Positions 51,095 through 60,341 are shown, counted from the stretch's first letter. The stretch is DNA of 64,000 bases from Flavobacterium sediminis (GCF_003148385.1 NZ_CP029463.1:806001-870000), one strand, 5' to 3'. Translations and numbers: made by a program. Notes: generated by a model not told the origin, from the sequence alone.

Positions 51095-52513
51095 TTAAAC
51101 AAAAGAAAACCAATTATAAAGATCTGTTGTCTGAGGAATGTTTAGTTTTTTCCGGATACGGTATTTTTTGTTTTGAACAGTTCGTATTTCAATAAATTTC
51201 AGTTCTGCAATTTTCTTTGTAGAAAGATTCAGTTTAAGTAAAGCACAGAACTCTATTTCTGATTTAGTCAGGCTCGGATCTATCTGCAAAAGTTTTTCTG
51301 AAAAATCAGGATACAGTTTCTCAAAAGCAAACATGAAACCCGGATCGTCTTTTCGGATCATTTCAATGAGTTCTTCATAATCTGTCACAAAGATCTCTTT
51401 TGTTTTTTGCTTTTTTCTGAACAAATAAATCCATGCTCCAAAAACTAAAAGGATTAAAGCTCCTACGCTGTAAAAGAGCCATAAAGGGATTTTTCTCTCT
51501 TTTATATTTTCAGTTTCTTTATCTTTATCTAAAATTTTTTGAAGTGAATTGTATTTACTTTCTAAAGTTGACAAACGAATTTCTTTTAATTTCCCCTCAA
51601 AAAAAGCAGTTTGAGAAGAATCACCCATTTTTTTATAAACCTCAGTTAAATTAAGATACAGTTCTTCCAAATTCAGAACTTCCCCATTAACCTTACTCAA
51701 TTCATAGGACTTTAAAAAAAAATCCAGTGCCTCTTCCGTCTTTTTTTCTTCTTTACAGACTAATCCCAAAACAAAATAATTGGTCATCATAATGTTATCA
51801 TCAGGAGCGCCTTTGGGCTTTAAGGCATTTGATTTTAAAGCATAATATTTTGCCTTTTCCGGATCAAACAAAATATACGTATTCGCTAAGTTTGAATAAT
51901 TTATGTATTGGTATCTTTTAACGTCTTCCGGATCTGGAAGCTTGTCATAACTTTCTACAACTTCAAGTAATTTCTCTACCGCTTTTTCCGGTTGTCCTAT
52001 ATAATTATAAACATTGGCAAAGCCATTTAAAGCATTCACTTTCGTAAAGAAAACCCGAATATCTTTATCATCTCCTTTTTCAAGAACTTTTAATGCTGTT
52101 TCTAATTCAGTAATTGATTGATCGTAAAGCTGGTTAATTGAATAGGTCTCTGCAAGATAAATATGAGCCATTCCTTGCATTTGTATATTATTATATTCTT
52201 CTGATCTTTTTTTTAATTGTTCAGCTGTTACACCTAATTTTTCAACATCTCTTTTAGCATAGAAATACCGACACTTACGATCCAATATTCTTAATTCTAA
52301 AACTGAATCTTTAAGTTTAATGGATTGCTGAAGCAGATCATCAATTTCCTTATTGGCTTCATCTAAGTTTTGTTTAAAAAGCGCTCCGTTGGCAATGACT
52401 TTTTGCTCTAACTCTTTTCTTGCATCCGATTGTTGCGAAAAAAGACTTGCACTAAAAAAGAATAGTACAATATAACAAAAGAAGACCTTAACACACTTTT
52501 TATTGACAATCAT
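51095..52513 (-). CDS. TPR-repeat membrane protein with LuxR-type HTH (sensor-regulator)
   Basis: A 472-residue protein: signal peptide ending SASLFSQ, then TPR-like helical repeats over about residues 30-330 (MAHIYLAETYSINQLYDQSI, TYILFDPEKAKYYALKSNAL, EEALDFFLKSYELSKVNGEV), one membrane span near 346-369 (IPLWLFYSVGALILLVFGAW) and a cytosolic LuxR/GerE-like helix-turn-helix (LTKSEIEFCALLKLNLSTKK, IRTVQNKKYRIRKKLNIPQT). This Bacteroidota layout probably senses an envelope signal and binds DNA directly. It is first in line with the four T9SS cargo genes, 183 bases upstream of them, and may control them. Confidence 0.82.
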   Translation of the reverse strand: MIVNKKCVKVFFCYIVLFFFSASLFSQQSDARKELEQKVIANGALFKQNLDEANKEIDDLLQQSIKLKDSVLELRILDRKCRYFYAKRDVEKLGVTAEQLKKRSEEYNNIQMQGMAHIYLAETYSINQLYDQSITELETALKVLEKGDDKDIRVFFTKVNALNGFANVYNYIGQPEKAVEKLLEVVESYDKLPDPEDVKRYQYINYSNLANTYILFDPEKAKYYALKSNALKPKGAPDDNIMMTNYFVLGLVCKEEKKTEEALDFFLKSYELSKVNGEVLNLEELYLNLTEVYKKMGDSSQTAFFEGKLKEIRLSTLESKYNSLQKILDKDKETENIKERKIPLWLFYSVGALILLVFGAWIYLFRKKQKTKEIFVTDYEELIEMIRKDDPGFMFAFEKLYPDFSEKLLQIDPSLTKSEIEFCALLKLNLSTKKIAELKFIEIRTVQNKKYRIRKKLNIPQTTDLYNWFSFV

Positions 52514-52870
52514 TTTATCTTACGTAATTCACTCTTTCAACATAACTTTAACGCTCCAAACCGGAAAAAATACGCTTAGTCTTTCTATTAATTTTAACTA
52601 AAATTTAAAAAAATAAGCACTCAACTATCTCCAGTCTAAAAATAAACGCACCGAATATACGCAAAAAGCACATATTCGACAATTTAAAAACCAGTTTTAA
52701 CCTAGCAACATATTAGTGAATTACATCAAAAAAATAAAAAACTTATCATAACAAAAGGCATTTTACACTACTCCAATTCTTTAACAAAGAAGTTTAGTTA
52801 TAAAAAAGTTTCTATATTTTTCTTTTGTACCTTTATTAAAATTTCTATTCCCTTAAAAATTGTAAAGATT
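52514..52870. other. AT-rich divergent intergenic region
   Basis: A 357-base stretch between divergent genes with no credible reading frame, RNA gene or repeat. It must hold promoters for both neighbours; TATATTTT (52813-52820) and TACCTTTA (52828-52835) are weak -7 candidates for the nitroreductase, and none is convincing for the TPR regulator. Confidence 0.5.
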
Positions 52871-53473
52871 ATGAATTTTCTAGAATGTATGAAATTGCGT
52901 TATACGACTAAGAAGTATGATTCAGGGGTAAAACTTGACACTGAAAAAATACAAGAAATTGAAAAAATTTTACATTTGAGTCCTTCTTCCCTTAACAGTC
53001 AACCTTGGAAATTTACCATTGTTTCTGATCAAAAAATAAAAGAAGCGCTGGCTCCTTTTTCTTTTCACAACAAAGAGAAGGTTGAAGATTGTAGTCATTT
53101 GATCGTTTTCAGTATGCTTGATAATATTGAATTATTTGAAAAGCAAATGGCTGAGTATTTACCTGAATACGCTGTAACTTACTACAATATCCATATTAAA
53201 CCACTCGGTATAGCTTACACAAAAAACTGGATGGATCAGCAAGTACATATTGCTTTAGGTGTATTACTCAGTGCCTGTGCAACTATGAATATTGATACCA
53301 CTCCTATGGGAGGAATAGAACCTGAAAAATATGATGAAATATTAGAAACTTCAAATGATTACAAAACCTTATTTGCAGTTGCACTCGGAAAAAGAAGCGG
53401 TGAAGACAGAAATCAACCTTCAATCACTCCGAAAAAGCGTTTACCAATTGAAAAAGTCATCTCAAAAAAATAA
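52871..53473 (+). CDS. Nitroreductase-family FMN oxidoreductase (NfsB-like)
   Basis: A 200-residue cytosolic flavoprotein of the NfsB/FRase type. The N-terminal MKLRYTTKKYDSG and LSPSSLNSQPWKFTIVSD carry the conserved Arg and the Ser/Asn/Gln set that binds FMN; near the C-terminus MGGIEPEKYDEIL and FAVALGKRSGEDRNQPSITP match the phosphate-binding and tail regions. It would reduce quinones or nitro compounds with NAD(P)H; the physiological substrate is not evident. It is a single gene transcribed away from the TPR regulator and convergent with the rhomboid gene. Confidence 0.88.
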   Translation: MNFLECMKLRYTTKKYDSGVKLDTEKIQEIEKILHLSPSSLNSQPWKFTIVSDQKIKEALAPFSFHNKEKVEDCSHLIVFSMLDNIELFEKQMAEYLPEYAVTYYNIHIKPLGIAYTKNWMDQQVHIALGVLLSACATMNIDTTPMGGIEPEKYDEILETSNDYKTLFAVALGKRSGEDRNQPSITPKKRLPIEKVISKK

Positions 53474-53484
53474 AACTGTAAATC

Positions 53485-54267
53485 TTATCTTTTTGTCTCT
53501 TTTTTAAACCCCAAAAACTCATAAATTACCTTAATAGAAGACGAAAAATAATTTTTTAGCGAATCTTCTTCCTCTGCTAACACAATTTTTGGCGGCGGAT
53601 TAAAATTGCCGTTTTCATCAAAATTTCGCATAAATTTATCTTTCTCCGGATTAAAATCAGGATGCTCCCATTCGTAATGCATTGGTTTTCCGAATTGAGG
53701 TGTTTTAATCAAAAGCGCCATAGACAAACCCGTTAGAAACCCACTTAAATGCCCTTCCCAGGAAACAGACTGATCTACTTCCGGAAACATGTACCAAACC
53801 ATTCCTCCGTAGAGCAATACTACCACAAAAGAAACCGCCATAAGTCTATAATATTTAGTAAATATACCTTTAAAAAAGATAAAACTTACCAAAACATAGA
53901 TCAACCCACTGGCACCTATATGATAACTGGGACGGCCTAAAAGCCACGTTCCGAATCCGGAAAAAAGAATCCCTAAAAAAAGAACCGCTACTGTTTGTGC
54001 TTTATAAAAATACTGAAGCATGGCTAACAAAACCAAAAGGGCTAAAGAATTATTTGTGATATGTTGAAAATCGGAATGTAGAAACGGACTTAACAACACT
54101 CCTTTTAGTCCGAACCACTCTCTGGGGTAAATCCCGTAATGATGGAAATTAACGTTAAATTTCATTTCCACCCAAAAAACCAACCACATTGCAAATACAA
54201 AAACTAACGGCAACAAGATTACCGAAGCCGTAAATTTGAATTGATGTTCTCTCACAATACGTTTCAT
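53485..54267 (-). CDS. Rhomboid-family intramembrane serine protease
   Basis: A 260-residue membrane protein with six predicted spans and a 60-residue hydrophilic tail. The catalytic Ser is in YHIGASGLIYVLVSFIFFKG (GASG, near residue 120), the His in SWEGHLSGFLTGL (near 175), and the first loop has LLSPFLHSDFQHITNNSLAL. Ser-His dyad spacing is normal, so the enzyme looks active; substrates in flavobacteria are unknown. A terminator of the upstream hsp20 gene lies 40 bases before its start region, suggesting a separate promoter. Confidence 0.92.
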   Translation of the reverse strand: MKRIVREHQFKFTASVILLPLVFVFAMWLVFWVEMKFNVNFHHYGIYPREWFGLKGVLLSPFLHSDFQHITNNSLALLVLLAMLQYFYKAQTVAVLFLGILFSGFGTWLLGRPSYHIGASGLIYVLVSFIFFKGIFTKYYRLMAVSFVVVLLYGGMVWYMFPEVDQSVSWEGHLSGFLTGLSMALLIKTPQFGKPMHYEWEHPDFNPEKDKFMRNFDENGNFNPPPKIVLAEEEDSLKNYFSSSIKVIYEFLGFKKETKR

Positions 54268-54308
54268 TCTATTTCAGGTTTTGAAAAGATTCCTGGTCTT
54301 ATATATAA

Positions 54309-54341
54309 AAACCTGAAAGGCTTAAAAAACCTTTCAGGTTT
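54309..54341 (-). terminator. Terminator after hsp20
   Basis: AAACCTGAAAGG and CCTTTCAGGTTT form a perfect 12-bp stem with a 9-base loop, followed on the minus strand by T-rich sequence. It lies 22 bases past the hsp20 stop. Confidence 0.85.
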
Positions 54342-54362
54342 CAATTTTAAATTACAAAAAAA

Positions 54363-54803
54363 TTACTTCACTTCAATCAATCGTGTTTTTTCAACGTGAT
54401 TAGGGGCAGTTTTCAGAATATTAATTTTCAAAACCCCGTCTTTGTATTCAGCATCAATTTCACCTTCATTAGCATTATCCGGTAAAGAAAAACTTCTGGA
54501 AAAAGAACTATAGCTGTATTCTTTACGCGTTACTTTTTCTCCTTCCTTACTTTCATCTTCATGTTCTGATTCAGAAGAAATGGTTAAAATACCATTGTCT
54601 AAATTCACTTTAATATCTTCTTTTTTTACCCCCGGAACTGCGACATCTAATTGATATCCATTATCCGTTTCTTTCACATTTACAGCCGGAACTGTAGTTC
54701 CCAATTGGAGTCCTTTTTTATAAAAATCATCATTAAAGAAATCTCCGAACAATCCTTCAAAAGCAGGAAAAAAATCATTATTTTTCCATTTTATTAATGA
54801 CAT
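54363..54803 (-). CDS. Small heat-shock protein, Hsp20 family
   Basis: A 146-residue alpha-crystallin-domain chaperone. The N-terminal arm has Trp/Phe-rich FFPAFEGLFGDFFNDDFYKK; the core from residue 40 has VNVKETDNGYQLDVAVPGVK, KEDIKVNLDNGILTISSES and YSSFSRSFSLPDNANEGEID, ending with DGVLKINILK, which carries the I-x-I/V-type contact motif. It holds unfolding proteins under stress. It is a single gene with its own terminator, divergent from rarA. Confidence 0.94.
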   Translation of the reverse strand: MSLIKWKNNDFFPAFEGLFGDFFNDDFYKKGLQLGTTVPAVNVKETDNGYQLDVAVPGVKKEDIKVNLDNGILTISSESEHEDESKEGEKVTRKEYSYSSFSRSFSLPDNANEGEIDAEYKDGVLKINILKTAPNHVEKTRLIEVK

Positions 54804-55037
54804 AATTTAAAGTTTTTAATTAGCCTACTCTACTTTATTGGTTTTCGGCATCTCCAATTGTATTTTTCAATTAGAATACAAAAACTAATTTAAAAAAGAT
54901 CTATAATAGCCTGTATAATTCATTTATTTTCAGCAAGATTACAACAAAAAATAAACCAAATCATTTTTTCTGAAAAAATGTCATATTATAGAATAAAAGT
55001 TTGCTTTCCTCCAACTGGAAAATAGAATAGAAAATCG

Positions 55038-55045
55038 TAATTTTA
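55038..55045 (+). promoter_or_regulatory. -7-like box directly before rarA (possible leaderless start)
   Basis: TAATTTTA ends 4 bases before the rarA ATG; one base off TAnnTTTG. The start of transcription would be at the start codon. Confidence 0.3.
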
Positions 55046-55049
55046 CACT

Positions 55050-56327
55050 ATGGAAGCACCATTAGCAGAACGCATACGTCCGCAACATTTATCTGAATAT
55101 ATCAGCCAATTACACCTCGTTGGAGAACAAGGCTCGTTGACCCATCAAATTAACAAGGGGATTATTCCCAGCTTAATTTTATGGGGGCCTCCGGGAACCG
55201 GAAAAACAACATTAGCTCAGATCATGGCTCAGGAAAGCAAACGTCCTTTCTACCAATTAAGCGCCATCCACTCCGGTGTAAAAGAAGTGAGAGAAGTCAT
55301 TGAAAAAGCAAAACAAAGCGGCGGTTTATTTACCAGTAAAAACCCTATTCTGTTTATTGATGAAATCCATAGATTCAGTAAATCCCAACAAGATTCTTTA
55401 CTGGCTGCTGTTGAAAAGGGTTGGGTCACTTTGATAGGTGCTACTACTGAAAATCCAAGTTTTGAAGTAATCCCCGCACTACTGTCGAGATGTCAGGTTT
55501 ATGTCTTAAATCCGTTTACCAAAGATGATTTAGAAGCTCTTTTACACAGAGCACTTGAAACAGACGAAATTCTGAAAACAAAAGACATTCAACTTATAGA
55601 AACTGAAGCTTTGCTTCGACTTTCAGGAGGAGACGGCAGGAAATTATTGAACATCTTTGAATTAGTCATTAATGCCAGTGAAGGAGATACCATTGAAATC
55701 ACCAACGATAAGGTCATGCAATTGGTTCAGAAAAATACGGTCATGTATGACAAAACCGGAGAGCAGCATTACGATATTATCTCTGCTTTTATTAAATCGA
55801 TTCGTGGCAGCGACCCGAATGGTGCCGTATACTGGTTAGCCCGTATGATTGAGGGAGGTGAGGATGTTAAATTTATTGCTCGTCGAATGCTCATCTTAGC
55901 CAGTGAAGACATTGGCAATGCTAATCCGACAGCTTTAATTATGGCGAATAATACTTTTCAGGCTGTAACGACAATTGGCTATCCCGAAAGCAGGATCATT
56001 CTGAGTCAATGTGCTATTTACTTAGCAAGTTCGGCAAAAAGCAATGCCAGTTATATGGCCATAGGCAAAGCCCAACAGTTCGTTAAACAAACAGGAGACT
56101 TGCCGATTCCTCTACATTTAAGAAATGCTCCTACTAAGTTAATGAAGGAGTTAGGTTACGGCGATGAATATAAGTATGCACACGATTATACTAACAATTT
56201 TGCTGAGCAAGAATTTTTACCTACTGAAATTTCAGAGACAAAATTTTATGAGCCCGGGGAAAATGCTCGCGAGCGTGAATTACGTCAATTTTTAAAGAAT
56301 AGATGGAAAGATAAATATGGTTATTAA
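55050..56327 (+). CDS. rarA: Replication-associated recombination protein A (RarA/MgsA)
   Basis: A 425-residue AAA+ ATPase related to clamp loaders that acts at stalled forks. It begins MEAPLAERIRPQHLSEYISQ; Walker A is LWGPPGTGKTTLAQIMAQ near residue 45, Walker B is ILFIDEIHRFSKSQQDSLLA, sensor 1 is LIGATTENPSFEVIPALLSR, and the C-terminal tetramer domain has IKSIRGSDPNGAVYWLARMI and EDIGNANPTALIMANNTFQA. Length is usual. It is divergent from hsp20 and convergent with the operon that follows. Confidence 0.96.
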   Translation: MEAPLAERIRPQHLSEYISQLHLVGEQGSLTHQINKGIIPSLILWGPPGTGKTTLAQIMAQESKRPFYQLSAIHSGVKEVREVIEKAKQSGGLFTSKNPILFIDEIHRFSKSQQDSLLAAVEKGWVTLIGATTENPSFEVIPALLSRCQVYVLNPFTKDDLEALLHRALETDEILKTKDIQLIETEALLRLSGGDGRKLLNIFELVINASEGDTIEITNDKVMQLVQKNTVMYDKTGEQHYDIISAFIKSIRGSDPNGAVYWLARMIEGGEDVKFIARRMLILASEDIGNANPTALIMANNTFQAVTTIGYPESRIILSQCAIYLASSAKSNASYMAIGKAQQFVKQTGDLPIPLHLRNAPTKLMKELGYGDEYKYAHDYTNNFAEQEFLPTEISETKFYEPGENARERELRQFLKNRWKDKYGY

Positions 56328-56344
56328 AGCTTTATTACAAAAGG

Positions 56345-57070
56345 CTAAAACTTCACACTAATTCTTTCTGAAACCAAATTTCCGTTTTGATAATAGTCAA
56401 AATACCACCCGTTGATTTTCTTTTGAAAAACACCGTTGATCTCACCTTTTTGTGCAATAAATACATTCTCTACAGAAGTTTGCTGTATAGTATAGATCAC
56501 GTTCGGGACACTATCTACTAACCTATAACCATTTTCAATTGGCAATGCAAATAACTGATTGGGATCTACCTGTTTTTGCACTTCTTTTTTATCCGGTTTA
56601 GCCTCAACTACTAAAGGTTTATTCTCAGCAGCAACATTAATAATAAAATTATTCGTCAGATTCAATTGTCCTTTCATAGAGCTCAAAGCAGCTCTGAAAG
56701 CTTCTTTATAAGCCACTTCATATGATTTTTCCCGGCTACTTCCTCTAAAACTTTCATACAAAACTTTCCCTTGACAATCTTTTATTTCAAAGAGCACATT
56801 AGTTGTAAACAGTTTGTTTTGCTCCACTGCTTCTGCATACAGAACTTTACACCTGTTGTTTGCGATATCAATCGGTAATTCGTCTGTATCATAGAACACC
56901 GTAAAACCTTCTGTCTCAAAGAAAGATTTTGTCAGCGTATTTAATCCATATTGATTTGCTTCCTTTAAAAATTCAAATTTTGCCGGAACAATTACATATT
57001 GGTATTTTTCCTGTGCCCAACCGAATAAAGTTAACAATAAGACTATAGCTGTAAAACTCTTTTTTATCAT
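56345..57070 (-). CDS. Conserved periplasmic protein of unknown function
   Basis: A 241-residue protein with a signal peptide ending LLTLFGWAQ. Recognisable parts are YVIVPAKFEFLKEANQYGLN, followed by SFFETEGFTVFYDTDELPID, and DCQGKVLYESFRGSSREKSY leading to an Ala-rich helix; the C-terminal third after a Lys-rich linker is a small beta domain ending in SERISVKF. The mid part resembles proteins that compare or decorate short periplasmic peptides, but no function can be assigned. Its start overlaps the upstream HAD gene stop by 4 bases, so they are coupled in one operon. Confidence 0.75.
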   Translation of the reverse strand: MIKKSFTAIVLLLTLFGWAQEKYQYVIVPAKFEFLKEANQYGLNTLTKSFFETEGFTVFYDTDELPIDIANNRCKVLYAEAVEQNKLFTTNVLFEIKDCQGKVLYESFRGSSREKSYEVAYKEAFRAALSSMKGQLNLTNNFIINVAAENKPLVVEAKPDKKEVQKQVDPNQLFALPIENGYRLVDSVPNVIYTIQQTSVENVFIAQKGEINGVFQKKINGWYFDYYQNGNLVSERISVKF

Positions 57071-57756
57071 AATATATTTTTTAATTCCAACAGATGATTA
57101 ATTTGGTAAACGGGTTGGTTTGTCGCTATTTTTTCAGCATTAAAGAAAATAGCATCCATCCCGAAATTTATAGCACCTTCAACATCGGCTTCCAAACTAT
57201 CTCCTATCATAATACTTTCTTGTTTGTCGGCATTAGCCAAACTTAATGCGTGCTCAAAAATTATCGGATGCGGTTTTTTTTCTCCGGCCATTTCAGAGTT
57301 GGTAACTGTCTGAAAGAAATGTTCAATATTTGCATTTCTTAATTTTTTATCTTGTACAAAATGAAAACCATTTGTAATGATATGAAGATTATAATGAGGC
57401 TGAAGGTATTCTAAGACTTCTATCGCTCCGTCAAACAAATGATTACTATTTGGTAAATGGCTAATGTAATCTTCGGAAAGCTGATGGATTATTTCTCTTG
57501 AAACATCAACTCCCAAGACATCAAAAACATCTTTTAAACGATAGTAACGTAAATCTTCATGCGAAACCTTATTTACCTGATACAGTTTCCAATAATACTG
57601 ATTTCTGGGCACATAATGCTTTAAGAATTCTTCCGTACTGAAATCAAAACCGTGTTCTTTGAAAATAACGTCAAAAGCTGCTGCCGAATTTCTGTCGAAA
57701 TCCCACAAAGTATGATCTAAATCAAAGAAAAGGTGTTTTTTATGATAGAAAGTCAT
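57067..57756 (-). CDS. HAD-family hydrolase, YjjG-like nucleotidase
   Basis: A 229-residue HAD phosphatase. Motif I is HLFFDLDHTLWDFDRN with Asp12/Asp14; motif II is LHIITNGFHFVQDK; motif III/IV is GEKKPHPIIFEHALSLANAD and IMIGDSLEADVEGAINFGMD. The family (TIGR02254-type YjjG) removes phosphate from non-canonical pyrimidine nucleotides; specificity here is inferred. It lies 14 bases after the DUF gene and overlaps the next gene by 4 bases (ATGA). Confidence 0.86.
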   Translation of the reverse strand: MTFYHKKHLFFDLDHTLWDFDRNSAAAFDVIFKEHGFDFSTEEFLKHYVPRNQYYWKLYQVNKVSHEDLRYYRLKDVFDVLGVDVSREIIHQLSEDYISHLPNSNHLFDGAIEVLEYLQPHYNLHIITNGFHFVQDKKLRNANIEHFFQTVTNSEMAGEKKPHPIIFEHALSLANADKQESIMIGDSLEADVEGAINFGMDAIFFNAEKIATNQPVYQINHLLELKNIL

Positions 57757-57770
57757 TTATTTTTTGCTCT

Positions 57771-58256
57771 TTAGTTTCCTTCTACAATAACTGCATTTTC
57801 AACATGGTAGATCCAATCTTCCACATCGCTATCATTGTAACGAAAAATTCCTTTTAAAGTTACGTATTGGTCTGTTTTTAACTTAGGGAGACCGTCTTTA
57901 AATTTGATTCCCATTATGGTTTCCGGACCGGATTTTCCACAGAAGAAACAAGATGCAAATACATTTTTACTAATAGCATAATTCTTATTATCTATCGGAA
58001 TAATAAAGCCGCTTATAACAACAGGTTTTCCCTGCATAGCTCTTAATTTAGGATTAATCACCGGAAACATTACTTCTCCATATGTTTTATCCGGTTTTTT
58101 TACATAATCAATCTGTCCTAATAATTTCCAGGTCAAAGTATCCGTTAAAACTATGTTTTCCGAATGATCCTTTTTGAAACTTTCTTTTTTATCGGTAAAG
58201 CTGAACATAGCAATCGCCACTACTAAGGCCACTCCTATTTTATATAAATTACGCAT
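57771..58256 (-). CDS. Secreted CxxC protein linked to the ABC permease
   Basis: A 161-residue protein with a signal segment (GVALVVAIAMFSF). The mature part has QGKPVVISGFIIPIDNKNYA and FASCFFCGKSGPETIMGIKF with a CxxC pair, then YVTLKGIFRYNDSDVEDWIY. This resembles the DUF3299 type found next to LolD/FtsX-like transporters in Gram-negative bacteria; identification is from pattern memory only. Its start overlaps the permease stop by 8 bases. The Cys pair and the partner's His-rich loop suggest metal handling, but that is inference. Confidence 0.6.
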   Translation of the reverse strand: MRNLYKIGVALVVAIAMFSFTDKKESFKKDHSENIVLTDTLTWKLLGQIDYVKKPDKTYGEVMFPVINPKLRAMQGKPVVISGFIIPIDNKNYAISKNVFASCFFCGKSGPETIMGIKFKDGLPKLKTDQYVTLKGIFRYNDSDVEDWIYHVENAVIVEGN

Positions 58257-59534
58257 ATGCTAATGTTTTTGATATGTTTAGTGTATAAGCTTTTATCGCC
58301 GGGATCAATGCTGCTATAACGCCTACTAATAAAGTCAGTACTAACAACCAGCCTTCCTTATCCCAGATAAACTCATACGGATTAAAACTCAATTTAAAAT
58401 CACTTTCTGATGATCTTGAGATCAACATCAAACCAATTCTTCCCAAAATCGTACCAAAAATAAACCCTAAGACACAAAGCAATAAGCTTTCTATTAAAAC
58501 CAGTTTTAGTAATTGTCTTCTCCCAGCACCGTTAACACGCAACAAAGCAAATTCATTTTTACGTTCTTTTAAAGTGTTAAAAAGAGCTATAAAAATCGAT
58601 ATTCCGGAGATAAGCATTATTCCATAGGCTAAATAACGAAGCGCATCTATTCCCACGCCAAACAATGTAAACAGGCGATTGATCTCAATTGCCGGAGATG
58701 CAGCCTGCATTTTGGTATTTTGCGGAATGATTCGCTGCCAGGTTAGTTTTGCCATAGGGTTTCGCATTTGCAATAAAACTGAAGTGATTTCCATTCCGGG
58801 TTCGTCAATTGTCATATCACTTTCCTCATCGATATGGTGTTCATGTTCGTCTCCTTCTTCATGAATATGACCCGCTTCACCATGCGCAGGATTTTCTTCA
58901 TGTCTATGGGCTTCTTCTTCATGAGTTCCGTGCATTTGCCATACACTGGGAATATTAGAAATAATTAAATTATCTACTACTCTACCTGTTGCTGACGCAA
59001 TTCCCACCACTTTGTAAGCATAATGTTCATGCACTTCACCTTCTTCTTCACTACCGTGTGCCCCGAAAAACTCATCTCCTATACCTAAATTTAATTTTTG
59101 AGCAGCTTCGCTACCTACCACCACTTCAAAATTCTTCTCAAATACCTTTCCTTCAGAAATTACTGCTCCGTATTTTTCCAAATATTCAGAAGTTGTCCCT
59201 ACTATTTTAAATCCTTTATAATTATCCCGAAAGCCAACGGAATGGCTCTCTTTACCATAGGGTTTTGCATCCATATCTTTGCGGAGTCAAAGCTTATATT
59301 TCCGGTAGGAGCATCTACCTGATATACTGACGATAAAATTAATTGCAACGGACTTCCTTGGGCACCCATTACTAAATCAATTCCGTCAATATTACTATTA
59401 AACTTTTCTTCAAATTGTTTTTCCAATAAAATCAACACCGTAATAATAGCTACACTTGAAGTTAACAAAATAATACTCAAAATAGTGTTTAACGGTTTAA
59501 ACCAGATATTTCGCCAAGCTAATTTTGTGATCAT
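58249..59534 (-). CDS. FtsX/MacB-like ABC transporter permease with His-rich periplasmic segment (apparent one-base frameshift)
   Basis: Two frames give a 428-residue permease if one G is added to the coding-strand GGG at 59228-59226 (AIPLAFG then DNYKGF). A first span is near residues 17-38 (LNTILSIILLTSSVAIITVL), then a large periplasmic domain, then three C-terminal spans (YLAYGIMLISGISIFIALFN, LIESLLLCVLGFIFGTILGR, LVLTLLVGVIAALIPAIKAY): the MacB/LolC fold. Residues about 202-236 hold ten His among acidic residues. It starts one base after the ATPase stop. Export or lipoprotein-type extraction is the family role; metal binding by the His-rich stretch is inferred. Confidence 0.78.
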
Positions 59535-59535
59535 C

Positions 59536-60165
59536 TTACACCATCGTTATTTTATTAATAAACTTCTCTTTTATTCGTGTGTCGTGCGTAACAATTACCA
59601 AGGCCGCTTTGTACTCTTTAGACAAATCAGTTAATAACTTTATTACTTTTTCTGCATTTTTGTCATCCAGACTTGACGTTGGTTCATCTGCTAAAAGCAC
59701 TTTAGGTTCATTCATCAAAGCACGGGCAATAGAAACACGTTGCTGTTGCCCTATACTTAATTGGTTTGGTAATTTATGTGACTGATCGGTTATGTCTAAT
59801 TGCTCTAATAACCTTTTAGCTCTTTCCGTATTTTTCTTACCGGTTGCCAGCCAACTTGCCATTTCTAAATTTTCTAAAACGGTAAAAGCCGCAATAAAGA
59901 TCGATTTCTGCAATACTAAACCTATATGCTTTCCTCTGAACTTATCTCCTTTTGCTTCTGATAGAGAAACAATATCAGTTTTATCAACTAAAATTTCTCC
60001 GGTCTTCGGTTTTAACAAACCTGCCAAAATATGCAAATATGTTGTTTTTCCTTTTCCGGAATCACCGGTTATCAAAATAGTATTTCCTGCATCACAATGC
60101 AGATCCGGCATGTGAAACAGTTGATCATCCGCATAAGAAAAAGTTATTCCTTTAGTGCTAATCAT
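59536..60165 (-). CDS. ABC transporter ATPase, LolD/MacB type
   Basis: A 209-residue nucleotide-binding subunit. Walker A is LITGDSGKGKTTYLHILAGL, with Lys where Ser or Ala is more usual; Q-loop LVLQKSIFIAAFTV; signature LSIGQQQRVSIARALMNEPK; Walker B VLLADEPTSSLDDKNA; switch His VIVTHDTRIKEKF. It is the first gene of a five-gene operon: permease (1 base away), CxxC protein, HAD hydrolase and a periplasmic protein. Substrate is unknown. Confidence 0.88.
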   Translation of the reverse strand: MISTKGITFSYADDQLFHMPDLHCDAGNTILITGDSGKGKTTYLHILAGLLKPKTGEILVDKTDIVSLSEAKGDKFRGKHIGLVLQKSIFIAAFTVLENLEMASWLATGKKNTERAKRLLEQLDITDQSHKLPNQLSIGQQQRVSIARALMNEPKVLLADEPTSSLDDKNAEKVIKLLTDLSKEYKAALVIVTHDTRIKEKFINKITMV

Positions 60166-60341
60166 AAAAACTTAATGTTCAATTATAATTTAAATTCCAA
60201 TCATAAATTTATTTATCTGTTCAAAGCGAAGGTTAAGAATGCCCTATCTAAGAACAATTAAATTTGAGATAGAATTATTCAACTTATTTTCAATTAGTCT
60301 GCAAGATAAGGAATTGCTCCAAATCTACTTCTTAATCTTTT

